A stretch of 64,000 nt of DNA from Segatella oris (GCF_900637655.1 NZ_LR134384.1:62001-126000), one strand, 5' to 3'; shown: positions 45,856-55,637, numbered from the stretch's first letter. The notes: generated from the letters alone by a model not told the origin. Numbers and translations are program-made.

Positions 45856-45972
45856 ATGGAAACTTGTAAAACTCTTCAAGAGATTAAAATGGAGATGAAG
45901 ATGCCTCAACATCCACAGGAAGTTAGCCTAAACTACAAGGAAACACTGAAGTTTCTGCGTGGTGAGAAATAG
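45856..45972 (+). CDS. Doubtful small ORF, 38 residues
   Basis: A short frame, METCKTLQEIKMEMKMPQHP and then EVSLNYKETLKFLRGEK, follows the end of repeat copy B. It has a plausible charged composition and an upstream AT-rich region (TTTTTAATAAAACC). It may be a remnant or a real small protein. No homologue is recognised. Confidence 0.2.
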   Translation: METCKTLQEIKMEMKMPQHPQEVSLNYKETLKFLRGEK

Positions 45973-46040
45973 GCTGTTATTACGAATAGACAGCCAAATG
46001 CTATAACAAGGGAACAGAAACTGCAATGTGGGCAGAACAG

Positions 46041-46077
46041 AAAGAGAGCCAAAGGACAAATTCTTTTGGCTCTCTTT
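46041..46077 (-). terminator. Terminator of the SusC/SusD operon
   Basis: Perfect 13-bp stem AAAGAGAGCCAAA (46041-46053) / TTTGGCTCTCTTT (46065-46077), 25 bases after the last stop codon of the operon. Confidence 0.75.
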
Positions 46078-46101
46078 ACATGGGTTAAGAAGATTGGAGC
46101 G

Positions 46102-47217
46102 TTATTTCTGTAATTCAAACGCAGGGGTATCGAATGCCTTTGCACTTGCAGTTATAGTCTTACGCTTATAGAGATAAACATTCGTTCCCAACATCAAATA
46201 ACCTTGATAGCTGTCGTTAGAGAATTTAGTTGAATTGAAAGCACCTAACACAAATACTGCTGTTTTACCGAAAGTCAATACAGTTCCATCAAGTTCAGGC
46301 GCCTTTGTAGCCAGTTTCTCGCTATAGAAAAATGCTCCGGAGATCGTGACAGAAGAATCAAAATAAAGCTGATTTTTAGACGGCCCGACAATTGTTCCGA
46401 CGAAATAGTCCTTATACTTGCCGGCCTGTTGGTTTGAAGCTATCGACAAGCTGGCAGTTTCAGCATCATAGGTTACAGGAACAGCAATGCCCGAAGTGCC
46501 CAACTTGAGCACAAGTTTCTTGCCTTGTTTCACTAATTTCATGGCATATCTGCGCGTAACGGGCTGCTTGTTTTCATCCGTTTCATCCATCTGGAGATAG
46601 TAACTCCCCAATAAATCACGGTCGAAATCAACCTGGGTGACCTTGATAGTGTCCTTACCCGCCATGCTTTCAATCACGATTTTGCCTCTGCGCAGATGTC
46701 CGTCATTGTTCGCAGTAGTGCTGACGGTCATCACGCCTTTGGCATATTTCGCCGTAATCCAACTGTCGGGCGATGACACCTTGATATCGAATGTGCTCTT
46801 CACCTTATAGGAGACAGTATTGGCTTCATCACCCAACACGAGGTTTTCGGGCACATCAATCTGTGTGATCGGGCCGAGCTGATCAATTGCCACGACTGTA
46901 GAATCGGCATCAGATGTCTTGATTACCACCGTTGTATGACGTGACTGCATGTCGTTATTCACTTCTGCTGTGACGGTCACAAGACTGCCCTTAGCTTCGG
47001 CTTTGGCCCACGATGCAACAGCATAAGCCTGCTTCACATCGCCTTCGACAATGATACTGTCGGTGCCTCCCAATGCATCAAAGGAGGTTTTTGCCGATAC
47101 CACCTTCACAGTGTGCATGTCGACATCATTCGTGATATCGTCATTGCCACAGGCTGCCAGCATGGAAAGGCAGCCCAAAGCAAATATAGTGTGGAATAAT
47201 ACTTTATTCATAACCAT
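46102..47217 (-). CDS. BACON-domain lipoprotein
   Basis: 371 residues with a lipobox LAAC (Cys23), so a lipid-anchored and probably surface-exposed protein. Two BACON-like beta domains occupy about 35-115 and 120-200 (each ends with a phrase like TVVAIDQLGPI or TIKVTQVDFD). The remainder (about 205-371) is a beta-rich domain of unknown type. BACON domains often occur in Bacteroidales carbohydrate- or mucin-directed proteins. It is the last gene of the operon, 12 bases after the DUF4302 gene, and may bind the operon's substrate. Confidence 0.75.
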   Translation of the reverse strand: MVMNKVLFHTIFALGCLSMLAACGNDDITNDVDMHTVKVVSAKTSFDALGGTDSIIVEGDVKQAYAVASWAKAEAKGSLVTVTAEVNNDMQSRHTTVVIKTSDADSTVVAIDQLGPITQIDVPENLVLGDEANTVSYKVKSTFDIKVSSPDSWITAKYAKGVMTVSTTANNDGHLRRGKIVIESMAGKDTIKVTQVDFDRDLLGSYYLQMDETDENKQPVTRRYAMKLVKQGKKLVLKLGTSGIAVPVTYDAETASLSIASNQQAGKYKDYFVGTIVGPSKNQLYFDSSVTISGAFFYSEKLATKAPELDGTVLTFGKTAVFVLGAFNSTKFSNDSYQGYLMLGTNVYLYKRKTITASAKAFDTPAFELQK

Positions 47218-47229
47218 TACTTTTAAGTG

Positions 47230-48492
47230 TTATTGTATCTTCTTCATACCCTTGATATAAGGTATTTCAGCACTTCCATTGACCTTAAGCGTGGTTGACT
47301 TTCCCACTTCATGATTGCCGTCATACTCTATGATGACGAAAGAATCGGTGTTGAAGAAATAGCCATAGGTCGGTGTAAACGTGAGATAAGTGCCCGGTTG
47401 GGCAGTGTCCTTGGTGATGTTATAGCCCAACATATCGATTTTGTAATAGTCTCCACCATCGGCTAACGCCATGGAACACATCCAGAACTCATGTCCGTTG
47501 GGGGCTGTATAGATAAGTTCCGGTGACCAAGTCAACGAGCCATCTTCGGGTTTATAAGTAAATGTCAGGTGGAAATCAGGGGAGAGTCCCTCCAACTTAT
47601 AGGTCTTCCCATCGCCCGATGCAACCAATTTTACCTGGATAGAAGCATTCTCATACTCGAACTTATACGTTCCTATATAATCTGCATAGCGCATGAAATC
47701 AGCGTTAAGCACAATGTCTGTAGCTCCCGCATCCGTTGAAGTGAAAGACAAATTGTCGATGCTATACGTGAAATGCTGCACCTGTTTACCGGCTATCATT
47801 ACAGGAGATTGAAGTTCAATTCCATTCTCAGTATAACAGAACGGCACAGACTTCTCGCCAGATTTTGAGGATACAGAGAAGCGTCTGTCGGCCGAAACTT
47901 CTACTTTGGTCGTATCTTTTCCAATGATACAGTTGTACTTCTGCTTCACATTTTCAGCCACTTTCTGCATGGCAGTGATGTAATCTTTCCAGTTTACATT
48001 GTCTTTCAAGCGTGTCATCACCATCTTGTTATGGAACTTCTTGCCCTCAAGGAAAATGGAGTCATTGGTGGTACGCTGAATGAGAAACTCGTAGTCCTGT
48101 CCCTTTCCGTCGTCATCCATCTGGGAAGGTGAGGAAAGCATGTGGAAGATTTTATTGTAGGTGTTGACCGTCAACACAGGCCCCATGTCCTTAATCACGT
48201 CATAACTTGATGAAGATGTATTCTGGGGATAGTCTATATCGCTGGCAACAGTGACCTTTCCATCCTTGAACTTCATCAGATAGGTATAGCCACCACCCTC
48301 ATAATTCTCTTCAGTCCAAAGGCGAAGCAGCCAGCCATTAGTTGCTGACTCCAATAATGTTTTATCGGCTTCGACGGCCTTTTCGACACGTTGTGCAGCC
48401 GGTTCGTCAAACACAACGTTGTCATCGTGCAGACAAGAGCTAAGCATCAGCGTGACGAAAAGTATCTGAATACTAAATATTATCTTTTTCAT
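47230..48492 (-). CDS. DUF4302 lipoprotein
   Basis: 420 residues with lipobox LSSC (Cys20). The N-terminal ESATNGWLLRLWTEENYEGG and YLMKFKDGKVTV segments are typical of the DUF4302 family, seen next to SusD and zinc metallohydrolase genes in Bacteroidales. The function of the family is unknown. A cell-surface part in substrate capture is inferred from the operon. Confidence 0.8.
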   Translation of the reverse strand: MKKIIFSIQILFVTLMLSSCLHDDNVVFDEPAAQRVEKAVEADKTLLESATNGWLLRLWTEENYEGGGYTYLMKFKDGKVTVASDIDYPQNTSSSSYDVIKDMGPVLTVNTYNKIFHMLSSPSQMDDDGKGQDYEFLIQRTTNDSIFLEGKKFHNKMVMTRLKDNVNWKDYITAMQKVAENVKQKYNCIIGKDTTKVEVSADRRFSVSSKSGEKSVPFCYTENGIELQSPVMIAGKQVQHFTYSIDNLSFTSTDAGATDIVLNADFMRYADYIGTYKFEYENASIQVKLVASGDGKTYKLEGLSPDFHLTFTYKPEDGSLTWSPELIYTAPNGHEFWMCSMALADGGDYYKIDMLGYNITKDTAQPGTYLTFTPTYGYFFNTDSFVIIEYDGNHEVGKSTTLKVNGSAEIPYIKGMKKIQ

Positions 48493-48506
48493 AAGCTGCT
48501 TTTCTT

Positions 48507-49391
48507 TTAGTTTAATTTATTCAAGTCAAGTTGATTAATTTCCGAAGCTCTGCGGAGAACGATACTGCGCAGTGCATCAATATCGAGTTTCCACGAGTCT
48601 TTCATATAGGCACGAATGATGTCAAGCTTGGCCTGGATAAACGGAGCACCCTGCGAACTAGCCCGTCTCATGAGCGCCTGCCAGTCACTTGGCGATGTCG
48701 TTACATAGACAGAAAGCATTTCAGCAAAGTCTTCTATAGGCTCACTCATGGCATACGGTGTGACAAAGCCTTTCTTGTTGGCTTCTGCCGCCTGCACTTG
48801 ATACCAGTCACCACTGACATAACTGCCTTCAGAGATATGCTGGAAGTTCTCATCATAAGGGATTTTCTGATTGAGAATGTGGGTAAACTCGTGATGCATC
48901 GTATGGAAATAATACTCGTTCATCGTAGCATAATCCTTCAGAGTCTTATCTGTAAGACGGTTCACCATATAGAGAGTGATTACCAATCCGCCCTCTGCCG
49001 TACCGAGAACCATTGTTCCTTCACCACTGTTATAGGCTGCCGAGCCTATCAAGTGGATTACTCGCGGCACATTTTCCTTTACGAAATTGGAGCCGACACA
49101 TTCTGCATAGGCATCAAACCAAAGATACTTAGCGATGATAGCCAGCTTTGCAGACTTTGCAGAATCTGCCGGGACAAGGTGGTATTTCATATCGCTGTAG
49201 ATGTCTTCCATTTTATATTTGAAGTCTATATTATACGGATAAGTATAGTTAGTCAGCAACCATTTATCGAAATTATCACGCTGTACCGGCTTGTTTGGGA
49301 AGATACTCTCATCCGAGGGATTATCTTCTGAGCATGAAGCGAAGCCCAATGACAGAAGAACTGCAATGGCTAAAAAATATATTTTCTTCAT
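48507..49391 (-). CDS. Substrate import-associated zinc metallohydrolase lipoprotein
   Basis: 294 residues with lipobox FASC (Cys20). The zinc-protease motif HEFTH lies at 167-171, within the sequence MHHEFTHILNQKIPY, with a downstream Glu-containing helix. The protein belongs to the SusD-associated metallohydrolase type. It probably acts at the cell surface on the polymer or protein imported by the adjacent SusC/SusD pair. It lies 20 bases after susD and 14 before the DUF4302 gene. Confidence 0.85.
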   Translation of the reverse strand: MKKIYFLAIAVLLSLGFASCSEDNPSDESIFPNKPVQRDNFDKWLLTNYTYPYNIDFKYKMEDIYSDMKYHLVPADSAKSAKLAIIAKYLWFDAYAECVGSNFVKENVPRVIHLIGSAAYNSGEGTMVLGTAEGGLVITLYMVNRLTDKTLKDYATMNEYYFHTMHHEFTHILNQKIPYDENFQHISEGSYVSGDWYQVQAAEANKKGFVTPYAMSEPIEDFAEMLSVYVTTSPSDWQALMRRASSQGAPFIQAKLDIIRAYMKDSWKLDIDALRSIVLRRASEINQLDLNKLN

Positions 49392-49411
49392 ATTCTACTC
49401 GTTTTTAGATT

Positions 49412-50980
49412 TTACTTGTTTCTTGGATTGGCAGGAAGTCCGGCCGTGATAACATCCTGTGGCAACTGAATAGCACGGCGTGGATCATCTACCTTCATGG
49501 TGTCGGTGACAGCAATAACCTTTCGACTGCCGTTCAATGTACGGCGATAGATAACGATGCCATAGCGTTTCACGTCTTGAAGACGCCATCCTTCACCCAA
49601 AGTCATGATGCGCCGAAGCTGCAAGATAGCTTGAAGGATAGGCTCTTGTGTGGTCGACTCTATGCTGAAAGCCGTATTGAACTTCTTCTTCGGCGTAGGA
49701 GCTGTTGGCGTATAATAGTCAATTCCACTGTAGAAACTTTGGATATCAGCCAGCGTTACACTGAGTCTGCCACCAGAATAAGCCTGCACTTCAGTATTAA
49801 GATCGTTCACTGCATCAGCATACTTGCCCAACATTGCATTGGCTTCAGCACGTACAAGTAATGTCAAGTCGGTCGTCAATACGGGATAAGCAGAGTGGGC
49901 ATACCCTATTCTTGCCTGTACATCCGTATATTCAAACGCATAAGGAATCTTGTTGATGAAGTATTTTGCAATACTGTTGTTATGCCATACCGTGTAACCG
50001 AAGCCTGCACTGCTTCCCCACGGGCCTTGCGACTGCAGGTCTTCCTTTTCAGAAAGCAACTGACCATGTGCATACTTGTTAGCATATCCATAAGGTCCCA
50101 GATAGGCTCCGGCTTCAGAAAAGACGGTCTGCAAAAGCAGGTTGGCCTGGCTGGAGATATTGACATAATTGTTTGGAGCTACCTGACCATTGGCTGTAAG
50201 CGCATTGAAAGCCTTCCAATCACGCAATTTCGAAGAGGCATCAGAACCGAGAACACGCGTCGCATAGGTCACAGCCTTGTCATACTTCTGATAATAAAGA
50301 TTGAAAAGGGCAGCAAAAGCATAAGCCGAATTACGTGTGAAATGATACTTCGGACGTGAATAATTATCAGTAATCAAAGGTAATCCTTCTTCAATATCAC
50401 GGTTTATCTGGTCGTAGAAAGCAGCCAATGTACCACGTTTGTACGTTGTTCCAACTTTTGTTGCTGGTTCTGTTGGATAAGGAACTCCCATATACTTCTC
50501 TGCAGTTGTGGCATCGTAGGCCATACAGAATGTATTGGCAAGTTGGAAAGCAGCATAGGCCCGACACAGCAAAGCTTCACCTTTTGAGGGTTGATAATCA
50601 TCAGTGTTCCCGTTATCACGAATAGCCTTAAGTGCCGTATTAGCTGTGCCCATGGCTTTGTAAAGGCTGTTCCATATCTCTTGCGGTGTCTCACTCTCAG
50701 AGATCTCGGTGATATCAGCCCAAGCATAAGCCTGATCTTGAAAACGTCCTGCACTGGTCCAACTTGTCACTTTGAACTCATCTGAATTGTCAGAATACAT
50801 TTCTGCCAACAAAGCAGGATTGTGATCAGGATAAGCCGAAACGAGAAATTGCTGCACTTTCTCCTTGCTGTTCAGCTCCATACGGTTATCGGGGAGCTTG
50901 TCAAGATAGTCATCACATGAGCTTATGCCCAGCGTAACAGCAGCTATCGACACGCATATATAAATCTTTCGAATGTTCAT
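49412..50980 (-). CDS. SusD/RagB-family nutrient-binding lipoprotein
   Basis: 522 residues from ATG 50980 (MNIRKIYICVSIAAV, lipobox Cys22 in GISSC). The frame is open 30 bases more, but that would put non-signal residues before the signal peptide. The TPR-like helical body has ALLCRAYAAFQLANTFCMAY and a C-terminal LRRIMTLGEGWRLQDVKRYG, hallmarks of SusD. It forms the surface lid over SusC and captures substrate. Substrate is unknown; the metallohydrolase suggests a peptide- or glycoprotein-derived ligand. Confidence 0.92.
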   Translation of the reverse strand: MNIRKIYICVSIAAVTLGISSCDDYLDKLPDNRMELNSKEKVQQFLVSAYPDHNPALLAEMYSDNSDEFKVTSWTSAGRFQDQAYAWADITEISESETPQEIWNSLYKAMGTANTALKAIRDNGNTDDYQPSKGEALLCRAYAAFQLANTFCMAYDATTAEKYMGVPYPTEPATKVGTTYKRGTLAAFYDQINRDIEEGLPLITDNYSRPKYHFTRNSAYAFAALFNLYYQKYDKAVTYATRVLGSDASSKLRDWKAFNALTANGQVAPNNYVNISSQANLLLQTVFSEAGAYLGPYGYANKYAHGQLLSEKEDLQSQGPWGSSAGFGYTVWHNNSIAKYFINKIPYAFEYTDVQARIGYAHSAYPVLTTDLTLLVRAEANAMLGKYADAVNDLNTEVQAYSGGRLSVTLADIQSFYSGIDYYTPTAPTPKKKFNTAFSIESTTQEPILQAILQLRRIMTLGEGWRLQDVKRYGIVIYRRTLNGSRKVIAVTDTMKVDDPRRAIQLPQDVITAGLPANPRNK

Positions 50981-50999
50981 AACTTTAATTTTTCTGCGT

Positions 51000-53900
51000 T
51001 TATAAACCAAATTTGAGGGTCATTGTGAACTGACGTGGAATAGGAGCAGCCACACCACCTGCATTGACAAACTCCGGATCTTGACCGTTCAGCTTCTTAT
51101 CTGCATAGATAAGGAAGAGATTGGTTGCCTGGAGTTTCAGCGAGAGATTGGTGAAAGGAGTAGACTGGAGCATTGCTCTTGGGAAGTCATAACCTAAAGA
51201 AATCTCCTTCATACGAATGAAGTCGCCCTTTGCCGTGCGGTTACTCGTATAGTTATAAGCATTGTAAGCGATTCTCAAACTACTGTCATCACGATACATG
51301 CGATAAGGCAATATGCCCGGAACAGAGGTTATTTTCTCATCACCGGCCTGCATCCAACGATTCTTGAACTCCTTTGTCATTGAGGTAAGGTCGTTGTAAC
51401 GTGCACTGAAAACAGGGTCGAGGCGCACGTAACTGCCAAATGAATAGGTCACAAAGATATTCAACCGCCAGTTTTTCCATTTCAGTTCATTACCCAAAGA
51501 ACCTGTAACAGTTGGCTCTGTAGGCCCTTCATAAATCAGATAACTATTGTCTGTACGGTTCTGGAAATTGAGATCTGTAGAGGTCAAATTTCCTTTTTCA
51601 TTCAGATAAGTGGGGATACCTTTGTCGGTTAGTCCCTGGAACGGCATCGAGAAAATAGCACGATGAGGGTAACCCTCCATTGTAAATCCACTGCTTGCCT
51701 CACCACTGATAAGGTCAATGGTACGCGCCTGACTCATCAATGATGTAACCTTCGTGGTCACATGTGAATAAATCAAGTTGGTAATCCACGTGAAATCACG
51801 GTTCCTGATATTTGTTGTCTGGATTGAAAGTTCCTGACCTTGCGACTTCATGGAAGCCGTGTTAGCATAGCGAACCACTTGTCCGCCGATACCCTGTGTG
51901 GCAATCGGCCCAATCAGATCGAAGTTGTTGCGCCAGAAGAGGTCGAAAGTGACATTGATACGATTATTGAGGAAGCCTAACTCCGACCCGATATTGAACT
52001 CGTGTTTCTTTTCATAAGTAAGTTCTGAATTCTCCAATTCACTGATTTGAATACCCGACTCCTTGTCTGTTCCGAATATTCTGTATGGGGTATATGACTT
52101 CAGAATTACTGTTGAATTGGTATAGGTAGAAGGCCCGGGATCAGCAGTCAGAGAATAAGACGTACGAAGCAAGGCATGCGTAAGCACGTTCTTAAACGTG
52201 TTCTTGAACCAAGGTTCCTCGCTTGCATTCCAACTTCCCGAGATATTCCATGTTGGCAACCAACGTGCACTACGGCTCTTTCCCAATCGATTCGTACCTT
52301 CGTAGCGGTAGGTTCCGGTCAGGTTGTAACGCTGTTTGTAGGAATAGGTACCCGTAGCAAAGAAGGCTGCCGTGCGGTTATGAGTGTTGTTGAGTGAATA
52401 GTAAACAGCATTGTCATCGATATTCTTCTTAAAGAACTGATAAATATAGAATGGAATCTCACCTCCATCATATTGCATACCGACACCATTAAAGAAAGTA
52501 CGCTTGCGATCTACATTCGAAACATCAAGTCCTCCCAATACATTCAACGTGTGTGTCTGGTTGAATGTATGCGTATAATTAGCCATGGCACGCACATCCC
52601 AGCTTACTTTCTGGAGGTCGGTCTTCTGATAGAAGCCTCCACTTGGCAACACGGAGATGGGCAAAGCATAGGGATTTGTCGGATCCTTATAGAGATAATG
52701 ATTGGCATCCCGAATGATAGAGTTGTCCATGGCACGATAGGCCTGGGCCTGGTTAGAATGCTCTGTAATCTTATGCTCCTGTGAAGAAGTGTCATACTGC
52801 ACGGCACCAATAACCGACAGACGCAGGTCTTTAATAGGTTTATAAGCCAATTCTGCCTGGAATTTCGTATTCAGCACGTTCATGTCAATCTTGTTGTTCT
52901 CCAGTTCATTGAGGATATTGAAAGGCGCATAGTTGGCACGATAGTTGGTATTCGGGTCGAGTGCACGAGATGTGTTCAGTGCATAAGAATAAGGATTGAT
53001 GTCGAAATCGCGCTTCACTTGACCACTGATCACATCCACATCCTGTGCCAATGTGCCCGGAGCCTGCTGCTTACGGTAGGAAGCCGAAGCCAACAACGTC
53101 AGTGAGAGATTGTCGAGCAGATGATGAGTAGCATTGAAATTCGCCGTATAACGTCTCACCTCAGAGTCTTTATACCAACCAGGATCAGCCATGAACGACA
53201 TGGAAACATAATAGTTTGACTTCGCCGTACCACCACTCAAACTGACAGAATGGTTCTGCATCAACGCACTTGAGAAGAGTTGTTTGAACCAGTTGGTGTT
53301 GCGCATTTCGGCACTGTGCAGATAGGCATCACGTGCTTCTTTGGTGTTGACAAGCCCAAACTGTCCCGTCGAAGGATTGTAGGTGTTGATGAGTTCATAC
53401 ATCTTTCCATAAACACCGTAGTCACTGCCATTCAACACATCAGAGAGATTGAGCCATCCTTTTTCCTGCATTTCCTGATAGATACCCATTTGATCCTGGG
53501 AATTCAGAATGTTGAACTGGCTGTAAGTGGGAACCAAACGTGAGGTAAACTCACCGGTATAGTTCACATGAGCCTGTCCCGAACGGCCTTTTTTCGTAGT
53601 AACAACAATAACGCCACTCATGGCACGTGCTCCATAAATAGAAGTAGCTGAACCATCTTTCAGGATTTGAAAACTCTCGATATCATCAGAATTAAGTCCT
53701 GCAATGGCTGAAGAAATCAGCGTCTCTGCATCACCAGATGACAGTGCATCGGCACTGATATCAGTGATGTCTTCCTGAACAACACCGTCAACCACCCACA
53801 GTGGTTTTGAATTACCATAGATAGAAGTGGCACCACGCACATGAATTTTCGGTGCCGTACCAAAGGTTCCCGATACGTTTTGCACGCTCACTCCGGCTGA

Positions 53901-54326
53901 ACGACCTTCAAGTGAACGGCTGATATCTGCCATTCCGCCAATCAAAGCATCGCTTGCCTTAATCTGATCGGCTGCACCTGTGAACATTCGGCGGTCCATG
54001 TTCGAGACACCTGTTACCACAACCTCGTTCAATGTCGCATTGTTCGGGGTCAAAACAACCCTCATGTTCGCCTTAGGATTGAGCGTCTGAGGCTGCATGC
54101 CAATGTAACTGACGACCATTTTCTTGCCTTTCGGCACTGTCAGCGAGAACTTTCCGTCTGAGTCGGTCACTGTTCCGGCCTTCGAACCCTGCACAATAAT
54201 CGAAGCACCGATAATGGGTTCGTTGTCTTCCGACGAGATAACCGTTCCGAAAACTTGAGTTTGTGCCGTCGCTATTCCCATGCTCAGGAAGAGTGAGACT
54301 AAAAACATCATGAGTCTTTTTTCCAT
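51000..54326 (-). CDS. SusC/RagA-family TonB-linked outer-membrane transporter
   Basis: 1108 residues with a signal peptide (about 1-22, ending TATAQ). A carboxypeptidase-D-like domain follows (VFGTVISSEDNEPIIGASII), then the TonB plug with LNEVVVTGVSNMDRR and FQILKDGSATSIYGARAMSG, and a 22-strand barrel to the C terminus (FTMTLKFGL). It imports the ligand bound by SusD using TonB energy. Its own promoter lies 237 bases upstream, leaving a long leader. Confidence 0.95.
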   Translation of the reverse strand: MEKRLMMFLVSLFLSMGIATAQTQVFGTVISSEDNEPIIGASIIVQGSKAGTVTDSDGKFSLTVPKGKKMVVSYIGMQPQTLNPKANMRVVLTPNNATLNEVVVTGVSNMDRRMFTGAADQIKASDALIGGMADISRSLEGRSAGVSVQNVSGTFGTAPKIHVRGATSIYGNSKPLWVVDGVVQEDITDISADALSSGDAETLISSAIAGLNSDDIESFQILKDGSATSIYGARAMSGVIVVTTKKGRSGQAHVNYTGEFTSRLVPTYSQFNILNSQDQMGIYQEMQEKGWLNLSDVLNGSDYGVYGKMYELINTYNPSTGQFGLVNTKEARDAYLHSAEMRNTNWFKQLFSSALMQNHSVSLSGGTAKSNYYVSMSFMADPGWYKDSEVRRYTANFNATHHLLDNLSLTLLASASYRKQQAPGTLAQDVDVISGQVKRDFDINPYSYALNTSRALDPNTNYRANYAPFNILNELENNKIDMNVLNTKFQAELAYKPIKDLRLSVIGAVQYDTSSQEHKITEHSNQAQAYRAMDNSIIRDANHYLYKDPTNPYALPISVLPSGGFYQKTDLQKVSWDVRAMANYTHTFNQTHTLNVLGGLDVSNVDRKRTFFNGVGMQYDGGEIPFYIYQFFKKNIDDNAVYYSLNNTHNRTAAFFATGTYSYKQRYNLTGTYRYEGTNRLGKSRSARWLPTWNISGSWNASEEPWFKNTFKNVLTHALLRTSYSLTADPGPSTYTNSTVILKSYTPYRIFGTDKESGIQISELENSELTYEKKHEFNIGSELGFLNNRINVTFDLFWRNNFDLIGPIATQGIGGQVVRYANTASMKSQGQELSIQTTNIRNRDFTWITNLIYSHVTTKVTSLMSQARTIDLISGEASSGFTMEGYPHRAIFSMPFQGLTDKGIPTYLNEKGNLTSTDLNFQNRTDNSYLIYEGPTEPTVTGSLGNELKWKNWRLNIFVTYSFGSYVRLDPVFSARYNDLTSMTKEFKNRWMQAGDEKITSVPGILPYRMYRDDSSLRIAYNAYNYTSNRTAKGDFIRMKEISLGYDFPRAMLQSTPFTNLSLKLQATNLFLIYADKKLNGQDPEFVNAGGVAAPIPRQFTMTLKFGL

Positions 54327-54562
54327 AAATCCTCTCTCTTAAATTAATAATTTATACAACAATTCTCTTATCTATAGTTTCAATCAGCAATCATCTCAGA
54401 CGAAGAAAACACTTCTTTTAAGATGAAAGAAACATTGCTTGAAGCAACATTCTTTTTTATATTATCAATTATCTCTTATTATTCTCTATTTAGCCTAAAC
54501 TGTTAATGGTTTTATCTGAAGTTTTAATAAAATAACAAAAACGCAACATTAGTTTGCATTTG

Positions 54563-54593
54563 CAAATATAATTGATTTTAATATAAAAACCAA
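54563..54593 (-). promoter_or_regulatory. Promoter of the SusC/SusD operon
   Basis: On the minus strand: TTG (54593-54591), 20-base spacer, TATATTTG (54570-54563). The leader to the SusC ATG would be about 225 bases and is AT-rich. Confidence 0.6.
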
Positions 54594-55082
54594 GAAAAAG
54601 TGATAAAAAATTAGTTTTTATAGTAAAATTGGTTTAATTATTATATTATTATGGTTATTTAGTTTTAATTTATTATATTAAAATAAATGTTACTGAATAT
54701 GAATTTAGCAAATAAATACAAAATAACATTAACAAACAAAACTATAGTTGTGCTGTCATAATTCTCTTTTAGCAACACATCTAAAAAGCCACGATTGAGA
54801 ATGGAAACCTTTCACTTACAACAAAGCACTAAAAAAGATGAAATTGTTGATGAGTTTTCTGCAGTTTTTGTGCAAATAGTCAGCAAATAATCTGCAAATG
54901 AATTTCAATTAAGAATAATTAACAAATAAAGCCATTGATAACCAATCACTTACACACCCCTAAGAACAAGAACTAGAACAAGAACAAGAACGACGACGAG
55001 AAAGAAAAAGAAAGAGTGCCGACGTCGTCGCTTTTTCCTGACGATAATTTACATAATATTGCTTTTATTCCCCCATGCAGCA

Positions 55083-55157
55083 ATTTCATCTGCCACAACA
55101 GCCCGGCTCATCTCTGTCATATTACACTGTAAAATGACAGAGATGAGCAGATGAAAT
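55083..55157. repeat. Large perfect hairpin with asymmetric bulge
   Basis: Outer stem ATTTCATCTG (55083-55092) / CAGATGAAAT (55148-55157) and inner stem CTCATCTCTGTCAT (55107-55120) / ATGACAGAGATGAG (55134-55147), both perfect, with a 14-base bulge on the 5' side and a 13-base loop. No T-run follows, so it is not a plain terminator. Confidence 0.7.
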
Positions 55158-55190
55158 GCGTCAGATCAGCACGTAAACTGACGCTTTTTA
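55158..55190 (+). terminator. Terminator-like hairpin next to the large hairpin
   Basis: GCGTCAG (55158-55164) / CTGACGC (55178-55184), followed by TTTTTA. Confidence 0.6.
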
Positions 55191-55549
55191 CAAGCAGGAG
55201 TGACGGACAGAATAATCTTTAATTCAAGGAAACAAAATCCGGCAAGAAGCAGAAGGCCCTTTAATCAGATGCCATGAAAGCAAACCACTTGCGTATTTCC
55301 ATACTTACAAAAGCAATCAGCAGCCCCTGATTTTGAAGTTCCGTGAATGAAAACTAAACCGTGGTCCACCTAATTAGCAAGATTATTTGTATCTTTGCAA
55401 GCAACATCATGACAAGGAGAAAGGGATGCATTGCTTGCTAAAGACAGGCTATCCGGCCCAGTTGCGAGGTAGGAATTATCACCGACCGAAATATCACCGA
55501 CTGATTGTTTCAATAAAGAATTGACAGAATAAAAATGAATTAATCCGGC

Positions 55550-55609
55550 AAAACGAAATGTACCGCTTTGGTAAAACGAAATGTGATTATTTTGTGTAAA
55601 ACGAAATGT
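55550..55609. repeat. Three AAAACGAAATGT repeats at the prophage end
   Basis: Copies at 55550-55561, 55573-55584 and 55598-55609, all in the same orientation with spacings of 23 and 25 bases. The CGAAA core and the two-turn spacing are like MuA-binding sites at Mu ends. Confidence 0.6.
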
Positions 55610-55637
55610 GTTTTTTTTCGAGCGCACACGTGCAAGA

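Larger units (their letters stand above)
45261..46101. other. Intergenic region with the second dispersed repeat
   Basis: 841 bases between the epimerase gene and the 3' end of the SusC/SusD operon. It holds repeat copy B (45460-45840), a doubtful 38-codon ORF (45856-45972) and the operon terminator (46041-46077). Confidence 0.6.
54327..55535. other. AT-rich intergenic region between the susC operon and the prophage
   Basis: It holds the susC promoter, a low-complexity AAGAAC run near 54963-54990 with a hairpin CGACGACG/CGTCGTCG (54991-54998 / 55023-55030) and T-run, a large hairpin at 55083-55157, a terminator-like hairpin at 55158-55190 and a TATCTTTG motif at 55390. No protein gene is recognised. 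Confidence 0.6.

Noticed and set aside
55550..55609. CRISPR array
   Set aside because: Only three 12-base repeats with short spacers of 11-13 bases and no cas genes; does not fit CRISPR dimensions.
55370..55627. 85-codon minus-strand frame with FRFTQNN/FRFAG repeats
   Set aside because: Its repeats are the translation of the AAAACGAAATGT DNA repeats, better explained as protein-binding sites at the prophage end.
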